Shown here piece by piece: positions 48,281 to 57,342 of a DNA stretch of 64,000 nt. The stretch is from the NCBI GenBank assembly GCA_022826755.1, contig JAJDUG010000073.1, positions 1 to 64,000 of the forward strand, given 5' to 3'. Every line of letters begins with the position of its first letter. The first letter of the stretch is position 1. A model generated the notes under the pieces. That model was not told the origin of the DNA, searched no databases, and saw nothing but the letters and a program-made list of their open reading frames with translations. The position numbers and the translations under genes are program-made. The DNA is from Acidobacteriota bacterium (GTDB taxonomy: Bacteria > Acidobacteriota > Terriglobia > Versatilivoradales > Versatilivoraceae).

Positions 48281-49021
48281 ATGCAAGATCTCATCCACCC
48301 TGTAGCAGAAGGAGCGTCTTCGCCGGACCCGGGTTCGGCTGCCGTGATCGCATTGCAGGACGTCTGGAAGATTTACGATACGGGAGAGATTCGGGTGGAG
48401 GCGCTGCGAGGGGTTTCCCTCGAGATTGCCCAGGGGGAATTCGTGGCCATCATGGGCGCCTCGGGGTCGGGAAAGTCGACCATGCTGAATATTCTGGGCT
48501 GCCTGGATCACCCCACCCGCGGCGTCTACCGCCTGGATGGAGTGGATGTCTCCACTTTCACCCCTTCCCAAAGAGCCGATATTCGCAACCAGAAGATCGG
48601 CTTCATCTTCCAGACCTTCAACCTGTTGAGCCGCACCACCGTCTGGGAAAACGTGGAAGCCCCCATGCTCTATTCCGGGACGTCGAAGGCCGAGCGTACC
48701 CGGCGCATCGAGGAGGCCCTGCAAGTGGTCGGAATTCCCGAGAAAGCCAAGGCCCTGCCCAACCAGCTCTCGGGCGGACAGCAACAAAGGGTGGCTGCAG
48801 CCCGGGCCCTGGTCAACCAGCCCGCCATCCTGCTGGCCGATGAACCCACGGGCAACCTGGACTCGGCCACTTCGGAAGAGATCATGACCTTTCTCCAGAG
48901 CCTGAACTCCGAAAAGTGGATCACCCTGGTCATGGTCACGCACGAACAGGAGATCGCCGCCTACGCATCCAGGCAGATTCACATGAGAGACGGTCGCATC
49001 TTGCGCGACGAGAAGACCTGA
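48281..49021 (+). CDS. MacB/LolD-type ABC ATPase
   Basis: 246 residues. Walker A GASGSGKSTML, Q-loop FIFQTFNLL, signature LSGGQQQRVAAARAL, Walker B ILLADEPTGNLD and H-switch VTHEQ. Drives the permease at 49084. Three bp after the adaptor stop, so one operon. Belongs to the MacB/LolCDE/FtsE class that works as a mechanotransmitter rather than a classic pump. Confidence 0.92.
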   Translation: MQDLIHPVAEGASSPDPGSAAVIALQDVWKIYDTGEIRVEALRGVSLEIAQGEFVAIMGASGSGKSTMLNILGCLDHPTRGVYRLDGVDVSTFTPSQRADIRNQKIGFIFQTFNLLSRTTVWENVEAPMLYSGTSKAERTRRIEEALQVVGIPEKAKALPNQLSGGQQQRVAAARALVNQPAILLADEPTGNLDSATSEEIMTFLQSLNSEKWITLVMVTHEQEIAAYASRQIHMRDGRILRDEKT

Positions 49022-49083
49022 GACCACCCTCCGAGGGGATCGGCTCGAGTCGAACACATACAGTCCATATCCGGAGTACCACA

Positions 49084-50304
49084 ATGAACTACTGGATGAT
49101 CCTGAAGATTTCGCTCAAGGCCCTGAGCCGGAACAAGATCCGCTCGGCCTTGACCATGCTGGGAATCATCATCGGCATCGCGGCGGTGATCGCCATGGTG
49201 AGCCTCGGCCAGGGTGCGCAGCGCCAGATTCAGGAAGAAATCGCCAGCCTGGGAGACAACACCGTCTGGGTGAGAGCCGGCAGCCGCCGTTCCTGGGGGG
49301 TCCGGAGCGCCTCCGGATCGATGAACACCCTGAAAGCCTCGGATTTCGAAGCCATGTTGAACGAGTGCCCCGCGGTCAAGGCGGTCAGTCCAAGCGCCCG
49401 GTCGATGGCCCAGGTGGTGTTCGGAAACCAGAACTGGAACACCCGGATCGAGGGATACAACGAACTGTATCCGGAAATGCGGAATTGGACCATTTCGCAG
49501 GGCAGCTTCTTTGACGACAGCCAGGTTAAGGCGGCCGCCCGGGTGGCCGTGCTGGGCAACACCGTCTGGACAGAGCTCTTCGGCGGCAGCGACCCCGTGG
49601 GACAGACCATTCGAGTCAAGAACCTCTCCTTTCAGGTGATGGGGGTGTTCAAGGCAAAGGGATACAACTCCTGGGGCCGCGACCAGGACGACGTCATCAT
49701 TGTTCCCTACACCACCGTGCAAAAGAAGTTTCTGGGGGGCGCACTCCACGTGGAGTCGGGACTGGTCCAGGCTGTCAATGCCCGGGCAACCTATGCCGCC
49801 GAAGAACAGATCAGGGCGCTGCTGCGCCAGCGGCACCGCCTGGGGCCTTTCCAGGACGACGATTTCATGGTTCGCAACCTCAGCGAAATCGGAGAAGCCG
49901 CCGAATCAACCAACCGCATGATGGGGTTGTTGTTGGCCGGCATTGCCGCCATTTCGCTGCTGGTGGGCGGTATCGGCATCATGAACATCATGCTGGTGGC
50001 GGTCTCGGAGCGAACGCGGGAGATCGGCATCCGCATGGCCATCGGCGCGCGACCCAATCACGTGCGCGTCCAGTTCCTCTCGGAATCGATCGTGCTCTGC
50101 CTGGTGGGCGGCGTCCTGGGTCTACTGGTGGGAGTGGGTATCTCGTGGGCAATCGCTCAACTGGTCGGCTGGCCCACGATCGTCTCCCTCAATTCCGTCG
50201 CCATCTCCATGCTTTTCTCCGCCGCCATCGGAATCTTCTTCGGCTACTATCCGGCCCACAAGGCGGCGGCGCTGGATCCCATCGAAGCGCTACGCTACGA
50301 GTAG
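49084..50304 (+). CDS. MacB-like ABC permease
   Basis: 406 residues from ATG 49084. First helix after ALSRNKIRSALTMLGIIIGI, a large periplasmic domain (about 50-280), and three C-terminal helices with GGIGIMNIMLVAVSERTREI (the FtsX/MacB signature). Lacks the fused ATPase of E. coli MacB; that is the separate gene before it. With 46490-48277 it forms a tripartite exporter for a peptide, macrolide or lipid-like cargo. No outer-membrane factor is in the window. Confidence 0.9.
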   Translation: MNYWMILKISLKALSRNKIRSALTMLGIIIGIAAVIAMVSLGQGAQRQIQEEIASLGDNTVWVRAGSRRSWGVRSASGSMNTLKASDFEAMLNECPAVKAVSPSARSMAQVVFGNQNWNTRIEGYNELYPEMRNWTISQGSFFDDSQVKAAARVAVLGNTVWTELFGGSDPVGQTIRVKNLSFQVMGVFKAKGYNSWGRDQDDVIIVPYTTVQKKFLGGALHVESGLVQAVNARATYAAEEQIRALLRQRHRLGPFQDDDFMVRNLSEIGEAAESTNRMMGLLLAGIAAISLLVGGIGIMNIMLVAVSERTREIGIRMAIGARPNHVRVQFLSESIVLCLVGGVLGLLVGVGISWAIAQLVGWPTIVSLNSVAISMLFSAAIGIFFGYYPAHKAAALDPIEALRYE

Positions 50305-50406
50305 TTTCAGCACACCGGCCGAACGCGGAGGAACGCACCCGTCCCCACCTCCGGATATCCCGGGCCTGTTCGCTCCCCAAACTCGGCGTATATTCTGATT
50401 GTCGGG

Positions 50407-50715
50407 CTACAGATCTTCGAAAAAGCGGTGGTCGGTTACGTAGGTAAACCCGTCGGGGATCTCCCGTATGTAGAGTTCGGCTCTGAGCACCTGGATGCAT
50501 CCCTCGACCAGGACCCGGTCCAGGGGCCATTGGTTGTCCTTGGATACCTGGTTGGCTTTGTCCAAGGCAAGCTGGGTCAGTTTGAAATGACCCTTGCAGG
50601 TGGCTCGTCCATTGTGGACTTTCCCCGCAAACTTGTGAAATTTCCCGTCGACCTCCACCCAGCTCTCCATGGACAGGGTGTAGTGCTTCTCCAGAAATTG
50701 AAATCCCTTTTTCAT
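50407..50715 (-). CDS. Conserved-looking small protein of unknown function
   Basis: 102 residues from ATG 50715 with GAGG 5 nt upstream. Starts MKKGFQFLEKHYTLSMESWV and contains HKFAGKVHNGRATCKGHF, one Cys pair spaced widely, and an acidic C-terminus (TDHRFFEDL). No signal peptide or membrane helix. I do not recognise a family. It is a real-gene candidate by ribosome site, codon use and its own intergenic space; lies convergent to the ABC permease and divergent from the dipeptidase. Confidence 0.6.
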   Translation of the reverse strand: MKKGFQFLEKHYTLSMESWVEVDGKFHKFAGKVHNGRATCKGHFKLTQLALDKANQVSKDNQWPLDRVLVEGCIQVLRAELYIREIPDGFTYVTDHRFFEDL

Positions 50716-50808
50716 CGGTACCTCGGGCAGTTGTCGTGCCCCGAAATCAGTGACTTGCCGGTGGAAGTGTAGCCCAGATTTCCCGCCCGGCAAATTCCTT
50801 TTTCCCAA

Positions 50809-50817
50809 TGATATAAT
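50809..50817 (+). promoter_or_regulatory. Extended -10 promoter of the dipeptidase
   Basis: TGATATAAT (TGn then TATAAT), which needs no strong -35, 24 bp before the ATG at 50842; AAAGGAG follows at 50827-50833. Confidence 0.55.
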
Positions 50818-50841
50818 TCAACCGCCAAAGGAGTAACGTTC

Positions 50842-52209
50842 ATGGAATCCGTCCTGCACTATATCCAACGGAACCGGGACCGCTATATAGCGGAGCTGAA
50901 GGAATTCCTGACCATTCCCAGCATCAGCAACAACGCCGAGAACCGCGCCGACATGAAGCGCTGCGCTGCATTCCTGAAAGACCAGCTCGATAGCATCGGA
51001 ATGCAGAGGGCGGCCGTGTTTCCAACCGACGGCCATCCCGTCGTTTACGGGGAATGGCTGGGGGCGCCCGGAAAACCCACCGTGCTCTTCTATGGGCACT
51101 ACGACGTCCAACCGGTCGATCCCCTGGAACTTTGGATCTCGGGACCGTTCGAGCCGACCATCCGGGACGGTGAGCTCTATGCCCGGGGAGCCGTCGACGA
51201 CAAGGGCCAGGTCTGGATGAATTTGAAGGCGGCCGAGGCTTACCTGAAGGCTCAAGGGGCCCTGCCGGTCAACCTCAAGCTCCTGATCGAGGGAGAGGAG
51301 GAAGTCGGCAGCGCCCACCTGGACGCCTTCATCCACAGCCACCAGGACCTGCTGCGAGCGGACGTCGCCCTCATTTCAGACACTCCCCTGTTCGATCGGG
51401 GAATTCCTTCCATCTGCTACGGGCTGAGGGGATTGGCCTACTTTCAACTGGACTTGAAGGGGTCGAGCCAGGACTTGCACTCCGGCTCCTTTGGCGGGAC
51501 GGTGATCAATCCCAACTTCGCGCTGGCGCACATCATCAGCTCGCTCAAGGATTCCGAGGGGCGCATCCTGATTCCCGGCTTTTATGACGACGTCGCTCCC
51601 ATGAGCGCTCGGGAAAAGGAGGAGCTTTCCCGACTCCCCTTCGACCAGGAGCGTTTTCGGCGAGAGGTGGGCGCTCCCGAACTCTTCGGTGAAAAGGGAT
51701 ACGGCACCCTGGAAAGAATCTGGTCCAGACCCACGCTGGAGGTCAACGGCCTGGGTGGAGGCTTCACCGGCGAGGGAGCCAAGACCGTGATCCCGGCCAC
51801 CGCCATGGCAAAAATCAGCATGCGGCTGGTGCCCAATCAGGATCCTGACCGGATAGCCCACCTCTTTGAACAACACTTGAAAACGGTCACTCCCGGCTCG
51901 GTGGAACTCACGCTCACCCGCATGCACGGCGGGAACCCCTGGCTGGCCTCCATCGACCACCCGGCCATCCGGGCAGCCTCACGGGCCTTCGAGAAAGGCT
52001 TCGGCGCGAAGCCGGTCTTCGTGCGGGAAGGGGGATCGATTCCGGTGGTGACCACCTTGGCCGAGACTCTGGGCCTGTCCACGGTGCTGATGGGAGTCGG
52101 GCTCCCCGATGAGAATGCTCACGCCCCCAACGAAAGACTGGACCTGGGCAACTATCAAACCGGCATCGTGAGCATTGCCCACTTCTTCGACCAGTTCTCA
52201 AGAAGCTGA
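50842..52209 (+). CDS. M20 family dipeptidase (CNDP-like)
   Basis: 455 residues. Zinc-site motifs FYGHYDVQPVDPLELW, LYARGAVDDKGQVWMNL, LIEGEEEVGSAHLDAF and a C-terminal His region. Very close in style to bacterial carnosinase/CNDP-like dipeptidases, which cleave dipeptides with two zinc ions in the cytoplasm. AAAGGAG lies 8 nt before the ATG. Convergent with glnD, overlapping by 12 bp. Confidence 0.92.
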   Translation: MESVLHYIQRNRDRYIAELKEFLTIPSISNNAENRADMKRCAAFLKDQLDSIGMQRAAVFPTDGHPVVYGEWLGAPGKPTVLFYGHYDVQPVDPLELWISGPFEPTIRDGELYARGAVDDKGQVWMNLKAAEAYLKAQGALPVNLKLLIEGEEEVGSAHLDAFIHSHQDLLRADVALISDTPLFDRGIPSICYGLRGLAYFQLDLKGSSQDLHSGSFGGTVINPNFALAHIISSLKDSEGRILIPGFYDDVAPMSAREKEELSRLPFDQERFRREVGAPELFGEKGYGTLERIWSRPTLEVNGLGGGFTGEGAKTVIPATAMAKISMRLVPNQDPDRIAHLFEQHLKTVTPGSVELTLTRMHGGNPWLASIDHPAIRAASRAFEKGFGAKPVFVREGGSIPVVTTLAETLGLSTVLMGVGLPDENAHAPNERLDLGNYQTGIVSIAHFFDQFSRS

Positions 52210-54888
52210 CTCTGCCGACGAGCCTTGGGCTCTGCCGGAGCGACCCGGGACCGGGGTTCGCCCGAATGGCTGTGCCTGCGACTTCACTTCCAGGCGCAGC
52301 CTCTCCAGGATCTGGCTCATCCTGGCACCATCCACGACCTTCTCACCGCTTTCCGTCTGGACGTAAAACACGTCAAAGGCGTAATTCCGCTCGGTCGCCA
52401 ACTTGGCGGAAACGATATTGAGCCCCAGTTCAGCCAGAATTCCGGCAATCCGGTAACTCAAACCCCAGCTATCCTGGGCCTGCACTTCGATCACGCTGCT
52501 GTGGGCCGAAATGTCATTGTCGATTCTCAGTCGGGGAGCCACGGCAAAGGCGGCGGCTCCCGGCTCGGCACGAACTTCATAGCGCTGGCCCCGCAGCAGG
52601 TCTTCCAGACGGGTCTTCCCCAGGATGATTTCGGCGAGCACCTGGTCCACCCGGCGCCGCCCGGCGTCATCGATCAGCAGATGGCTGCCCAGATCGCTGA
52701 CGTGGAAGGTATCGATCACGATGCCATCCTCGCGAGTGTTGAGTTGGGCGCTCAACAGCCGGATGCCCAAGGCCGCAAGGGTTCCGGTGATCTGGGCGAA
52801 GCGCCCGGGCAGATCGCGGGTGGAGAGGTGGAGCTCGTGGTATCCGCCATCCGGATTGGCAACCCATTCACTCGCCAAGGGCCGTTCCTTCAGATTCTCA
52901 CAAAGACGAACGTGGGCCACGATTTGGGGAAGGGGCGTGTAGAGGGCATATTTCTCGGGAAGGAAAGAAAAATGGTTCAGCACCGAGTCCACCGGCAGTT
53001 CCCCGGCCAACTGCTCCAGGACGCCGCGCTGAATCTCGGCGACCCGGGCGTGTTCGGCTCCACTCAGTTCCCGGCCGAACATGAGACGATCCATGACCCT
53101 GAAATACAAGGACCACAACAGGAATCGGTTTCGTTCCGACCAGGCGGTTTCATCCACCGAGGTCAAGTCCGCAAAGGTATGCAGCAACAGCATGTTCAGA
53201 TTGTCGGTGGTCTCCACCACCGAGCTGATCTCCTGGACCACCAGGGGATCGTCGAAGTCTCGCCTTTGCGATACATGGGCAAGCAAGGTCTGCTCCGTCA
53301 CCAGCATCAGAACCCTGTCCCGGTCTTCCGGAGGCGCATTGAGGCGCTGCAAGGCGCGTACCGCCATGGGTTGGCCATTGCCGGACAATCGATCCGGCCC
53401 GTTCGCGCCGGTCTCATGCAAGAGCAGGCCCAGGTAGAGGATCGAAGGATCCTCCACCTGTTCCAGCAAGCCTCGATAATCTCTCAGGCCGGGGTCGGTT
53501 GAATTGGCCACCTGATCCAGGCGATCGACAGCCCGCAGCGTATGCTCGTCGATCGAATACCTGCGGCCTTGGGAAATGCCGGGGAGGCAGTCCAGGCGAC
53601 CGAACTCCGGCAGATAACGGGCAAGAAATCCAAGGTCGCGCATTCGCCGCAGCGTCGATCCCACCCTGCCCTTGTTCTTGAGGATGCCCCGAAAGTCGGC
53701 GTGCATGGCGGAAACCCGCCAATAGCGATCCGGCCACCGGTGCAGTCGCGCCTGCAGCCGAGAAACCATCGGGGGCTGGACAATCTCGGGCTCCATCTGG
53801 CTCAGGCGGAAAATCTTCATCCAGCGTTGGGGCGTCTCCTCTTCACTTCCCTGTTCCGGTTGAGAAACCAACCTGAGGTATTGAGACTTGAAGGGTTCGT
53901 TTCCTTTCAGAAAGGCCGCCTTGTTGCGTTCCAGGTAACCCTCGAAGAGGGCCATCAGTTTCCTTTTTCGCCTCAGAATGTCTCTCACCAGCAATTCCAG
54001 CGCCGGAAGCTGACGAGAATCGTGAAATCCCAGGAAACGGGCCGTTCGAACGCCGACCTCGCCCAACAGGTCCGACTCGGGTGCCCCCGCCAGGAAATGC
54101 AGATGGGTTTGAATCTGCAGCAGGCGTTCCCGAATCGCCAGAAGTTGGGTCCACTCCGCGGGCGTAATCCCTCCCTTTCCCAGAATCCGGACGGGGTCGC
54201 CGGTTCCGGCAAGCAGCCTCAAGGCCTGCAACAGCGCCCGGCAGCACCACAACCCGCCCGGCCCCTGTTCCAAACCAGCCGTCAGGGCATAAACACTCGA
54301 CTCTCCGCCGTCCAACATCTGCCGGTAGTGGCCCTCGAGGTCACAGAGAAAGACGACCGGCCGCTTGACCAGAGTCGACCGGAGCCGCTGCTGCAGATCG
54401 GACCCCACTGACCTCGCCCCGCCCAACCATCGAGAGGACAGCAGCTCCAGGCAAAAGTCCATGTCCGTCTGAGATCGGCGCAGGCACTCCCGGGAACTGA
54501 ACTGAACGACTTCGCCGGAAATTCCCATCGCCGCCATCCGGGATCGAGCGGCCTCCAGAACCCGGCTTGCCTCTCCATCTCCAATCGATCCGGTCAACAA
54601 CAACCGGAGCGGAGAAAAGGGAGTCAGTTCCAGACTGCCGTAAGCGCCCAGAGCCAGCCAACAGTGTTTCCGGCTCCGGGCGGTGCTGCCGGAAGGCGCG
54701 AGTCGGCTCGGCTTCAGCAGGGACTGCAGGCTCAGATCGACCAAGCGGCAGTGGTCGGCTGCCAGGTCCAGCGCCGGCGTTCCGTTGAAGTGGCGCCATC
54801 GCAACTGCGCCATTCTTCGCCGATAGGAGCGGTCCGGTTGGGTCGGCAACCACTCACTGCCCGGTTTGTCCGGTTTCGGCAGATTCAT
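52198..54888 (-). CDS. glnD: GlnD-like protein with degraded catalytic motifs
   Basis: 896 residues from ATG 54888. Overall GlnD layout: nucleotidyltransferase-like region, helical linker (EQGPGGLWCCRALLQALRL), HD-like region (SIDEHTLRAVDRL) and two ACT domains (STRDLPGRFAQITGTLAALG and QDSWGLSYRIAGILAELGLN). But the nucleotidyl site reads LGAYGSLELTPFSPLRLL where active GlnD has GGYGRGEL..SDIDLL, so both metal-binding Asp are gone, and the HD site reads LLLHETGANGPDR instead of LLHDIGKG. Thus uridylylation and deuridylylation are probably both lost while the amino-acid-sensing ACT part is kept. No glnB is nearby. Confidence 0.82.
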   Translation of the reverse strand: MNLPKPDKPGSEWLPTQPDRSYRRRMAQLRWRHFNGTPALDLAADHCRLVDLSLQSLLKPSRLAPSGSTARSRKHCWLALGAYGSLELTPFSPLRLLLTGSIGDGEASRVLEAARSRMAAMGISGEVVQFSSRECLRRSQTDMDFCLELLSSRWLGGARSVGSDLQQRLRSTLVKRPVVFLCDLEGHYRQMLDGGESSVYALTAGLEQGPGGLWCCRALLQALRLLAGTGDPVRILGKGGITPAEWTQLLAIRERLLQIQTHLHFLAGAPESDLLGEVGVRTARFLGFHDSRQLPALELLVRDILRRKRKLMALFEGYLERNKAAFLKGNEPFKSQYLRLVSQPEQGSEEETPQRWMKIFRLSQMEPEIVQPPMVSRLQARLHRWPDRYWRVSAMHADFRGILKNKGRVGSTLRRMRDLGFLARYLPEFGRLDCLPGISQGRRYSIDEHTLRAVDRLDQVANSTDPGLRDYRGLLEQVEDPSILYLGLLLHETGANGPDRLSGNGQPMAVRALQRLNAPPEDRDRVLMLVTEQTLLAHVSQRRDFDDPLVVQEISSVVETTDNLNMLLLHTFADLTSVDETAWSERNRFLLWSLYFRVMDRLMFGRELSGAEHARVAEIQRGVLEQLAGELPVDSVLNHFSFLPEKYALYTPLPQIVAHVRLCENLKERPLASEWVANPDGGYHELHLSTRDLPGRFAQITGTLAALGIRLLSAQLNTREDGIVIDTFHVSDLGSHLLIDDAGRRRVDQVLAEIILGKTRLEDLLRGQRYEVRAEPGAAAFAVAPRLRIDNDISAHSSVIEVQAQDSWGLSYRIAGILAELGLNIVSAKLATERNYAFDVFYVQTESGEKVVDGARMSQILERLRLEVKSQAQPFGRTPVPGRSGRAQGSSAESAS

Positions 54889-55085
54889 CCAGGCCCCCAA
54901 AACGCCGGAATCGGATCTTTACATCCTGGCAATTAGCAAAAATAAACCAGTTCGGAGGGCCAGGTAAACCGAAATCAGAAACCCCTTCCCTGGAAGGGAG
55001 TCGCAGAAGCCGAGCCGCCAAGCGAAGGTTGATGTGGTGGGTGGAATCGATTTTTTGAACATCGATGCACAGGATGCACAGGATT

Positions 55086-55186
55086 TATTGGTGTTCATTC
55101 GTGTCCATTCGTGGTTCGTCGTTCCCCTTCGTGTCGTTCTTGGTGGCCCTTCGTAATCCTTCGTGTTCCTTCGTGGATAACTCTTT
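55086..55186 (+). repeat. Dispersed TTCGTG-rich intergenic repeat (long copy)
   Basis: Starts ATTGGTGTTCATTCGTGTCC and ends CTTCGTGGATAACTCTTTT. Its first 37 bp match the minus strand of 41625-41663; its last 20 bp match 33347-33366. Lies in the 392-bp gap between glnD and aroA, which otherwise holds only the aroA promoter. Confidence 0.65.
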
Positions 55187-55195
55187 TGCCCCGCT

Positions 55196-55224
55196 TTGAC
55201 CGGCTCAAGGCCGTTCTGTATAAT
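55196..55224 (+). promoter_or_regulatory. Sigma70-type promoter of aroA
   Basis: TTGACC (55196-55201), 17 bp, TATAAT (55219-55224). Transcription from about 55231 gives a 50-nt pyrimidine-rich leader without a clear ribosome site before the ATG at 55281. Confidence 0.75.
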
Positions 55225-55280
55225 CCCCCACTTTCCGTCTCAACCCTTCCCGCCATCCGGACCGCTCTCCCCGACCGCTG

Positions 55281-56567
55281 ATGAATATCACCGTCAGACC
55301 CTCAAGCCGCATCCGGGGCCGAGTGGAGCTTCCCGGCGACAAGTCGATCTCTCACCGGCTGGCCATGCTGGGTGCCATTGCCAATGGGAAAACGGTCATC
55401 CGGGGTTTTTCCGGCAGCGCCGACTGCGCCGGCACCTTGAGCTGCCTCCGGCAACTCGGGGTTGGGGTTGAATCGCCGGGGCCTGGCCATGTGGTGATCC
55501 CGGGGCGCGGGCTTGGCGGCCTGGAGGCTTCCGAGCACCCCCTGGACGCCGGCAATTCCGGGTCGACCCTTCGAATGCTGTCGGGCATATTGGCCGGTCA
55601 GCACTTCTCGACAACCATTTCAGGAGACCCCTCGCTGAGGCGGCGTCCCATGCGGCGCATTATCGATCCCCTGTCCCGAATGGGGGCCGAAATCCGGGCA
55701 GGCCGGGACAACACGCCTCCCCTCTCCATCCGGGGCGGCGATCTCCAGGCCATCGATTACCCCATGCCGGTGGCCAGTGCCCAGGTGAAATCGGCCATCC
55801 TGCTGGCGGGACTGTACGCCTCGGGAACGACCCGCGTGGTCGAACCTCTCGCCAGCCGCGATCATACCGAGATAGCCCTTCGACAATTCGGCGTCGAACT
55901 GCAGGGTTCCGGGAGAGAACTGCTGATTCGAGGGGGTCAGCAGCCCCGGGCGCAGGCGGCTGCCGTTCCCGGAGACCTCTCCTCGGCTGCCTTCCTCATC
56001 GCGGCCACTCTCCTGCTGCCGAACTCGGAAACAGTCTTCCCGGGGGTGGGGTTGAACCCGAGGCGCCGGGCGGTGGTGGACGTTCTGATCGAGATGGGCG
56101 CCGCCATCGATGTTATCGATGAATATCCGCTCCACGGGGAACTGGCCGGCGACCTTCGAGTCCGCTCCTCCGATCTGCGCGGCGGGCGCTTGTCCGGAGC
56201 GCTGATCCCCCAGTTGATCGACGAGATTCCTATTCTGGCCGTGCTGGCGCCTTGCACCCAAGAGGGCATTCACATCCGGGACGCCGCGGAGCTGCGGGTC
56301 AAGGAGAGCAACCGGATCCAAAGCATCGTGGAGAACCTGCGCGCGATGGGAGTGGCGGTAGAGGAGTATCCGGACGGGATGTCGATTCCGGGCCGCCAAT
56401 CGTTGCGGGGAGGCCTGGTCGACTCTCATGGCGACCATCGCATCGCCATGGCGTTCTCCATCGCCGGCCTGGTGGCCGGCGGCCCCACGGTGATTGGCGG
56501 TGCCGACTGCGTGTCCGTCTCCTTCCCCGGGTTTTACGACCTGCTGGCCGGGTTGACCCAAGCCTGA
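55281..56567 (+). CDS. aroA: EPSP synthase (3-phosphoshikimate 1-carboxyvinyltransferase)
   Basis: 428 residues, full length. Motifs VELPGDKSISHRLAMLGAIA, LDAGNSGSTLRMLSGILAGQ, PGDLSSAAFLIAATLLLP, DEIPILAVLAPCT, LRVKESNRIQSIVENL and DHRIAMAFSIAGLVAGG. Catalyses the PEP-dependent step of the shikimate pathway. Contains NSGST, without the Gly-to-Ala change of class II glyphosate-tolerant forms. Has its own promoter. Confidence 0.95.
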   Translation: MNITVRPSSRIRGRVELPGDKSISHRLAMLGAIANGKTVIRGFSGSADCAGTLSCLRQLGVGVESPGPGHVVIPGRGLGGLEASEHPLDAGNSGSTLRMLSGILAGQHFSTTISGDPSLRRRPMRRIIDPLSRMGAEIRAGRDNTPPLSIRGGDLQAIDYPMPVASAQVKSAILLAGLYASGTTRVVEPLASRDHTEIALRQFGVELQGSGRELLIRGGQQPRAQAAAVPGDLSSAAFLIAATLLLPNSETVFPGVGLNPRRRAVVDVLIEMGAAIDVIDEYPLHGELAGDLRVRSSDLRGGRLSGALIPQLIDEIPILAVLAPCTQEGIHIRDAAELRVKESNRIQSIVENLRAMGVAVEEYPDGMSIPGRQSLRGGLVDSHGDHRIAMAFSIAGLVAGGPTVIGGADCVSVSFPGFYDLLAGLTQA

Positions 56568-56609
56568 CAATCAGCCCCGGTCGAGCGGCACCTTGGCGAA
56601 ATTCACCCC

Positions 56610-56638
56610 TTGACATACAGACGTTTGTCTGTTAAATA
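56610..56638 (+). promoter_or_regulatory. SOS promoter of the imuA-imuB-dnaE2 operon with palindromic operator
   Basis: TTGACA (56610-56615) and TAAATA (56633-56638) are spaced by 17 bp, and 16 of those are ACAGACGTTTGTCTGT (56617-56632): six-base arms ACAGAC/GTCTGT around GTTT. A repressor bound there would block RNA polymerase completely. Because ImuABC cassettes are LexA-controlled in other bacteria, this is the likely LexA box. It differs from E. coli CTGT-N8-ACAG and from the GAAC-N4-GTTC type. Confidence 0.75.
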
Positions 56639-56706
56639 TTCTCTTTTTGTTCCCTTTTGACTGTCATCGAAACGGGAGGGCGGCCCAACCAGCCCAGGGA
56701 GAATAC

Positions 56707-57342
56707 ATGTCAGCCTTGCGGGCCGGTATCTCAGGGAACGTCCGATCCCGACTCAAGGGAGCGGCGGCGGAACCCTGGGGGGAAACACCGCTCTGGTCGC
56801 TAATTCAATTGGCCGGACGCCTGTGCGAGCTTTCCTCCATTCCCGGGTCCACCCTGCTGACGGCTGCCTTCCGCCTGGTGCTGGACGCACAGACGGAGGG
56901 TGAGCCGGTGGCCTGGATTGCAGCCACGCCGGACACCTTCTTTCCCCCGGATGCCGCTGACAACGGTGTGGACCTGAATGCCCTGGTGGTGGTTCGCGTC
57001 CCTGGCGCCCAGGCGGCGGCTCGCTCGGCGGACCGGCTTCTGAGGTCGGGAGCCTTCGGCTTGATCGTGATGGATCTGAACTCCAATCCCACCATTTCCA
57101 TCCCGCTTCAGGCACGCCTGGTCCAACAGGCGCGCGCCCACGACACCGCCGTTCTCTGCCTGACTTCCAAAGCCGGGAACGCTCCTTCCCTGGGATCGCT
57201 GGTCTCTCTGAGAGGGCAAACCTCCTGCCGGCGCCTGGGAGCCGACCGCTTCCGGGTCGACATCGAAGTCCTGAAGGACAGACGCCATGGACCGGGTTGG
57301 CGCCACACCGAGATCTGCCGTGGACCGGACGGCCTGCATTAA
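56707..57342 (+). CDS. imuA: ImuA-like mutasome protein
   Basis: 211 residues from ATG 56707 (GGGAG upstream). RecA/SulA-like fold: [73 protein letters not shown]. The Walker-type loop of RecA is degraded, as usual in ImuA. Works with ImuB and DnaE2 in translesion mutagenesis. Overlaps imuB by 56 bp. Confidence 0.85.
   Translation: MSALRAGISGNVRSRLKGAAAEPWGETPLWSLIQLAGRLCELSSIPGSTLLTAAFRLVLDAQTEGEPVAWIAATPDTFFPPDAADNGVDLNALVVVRVPGAQAAARSADRLLRSGAFGLIVMDLNSNPTISIPLQARLVQQARAHDTAVLCLTSKAGNAPSLGSLVSLRGQTSCRRLGADRFRVDIEVLKDRRHGPGWRHTEICRGPDGLH

Noticed and set aside
46442-49084. 880-codon minus-strand frame
   Set aside because: Antisense to the MacA-like adaptor and ABC ATPase, which have clear domains.
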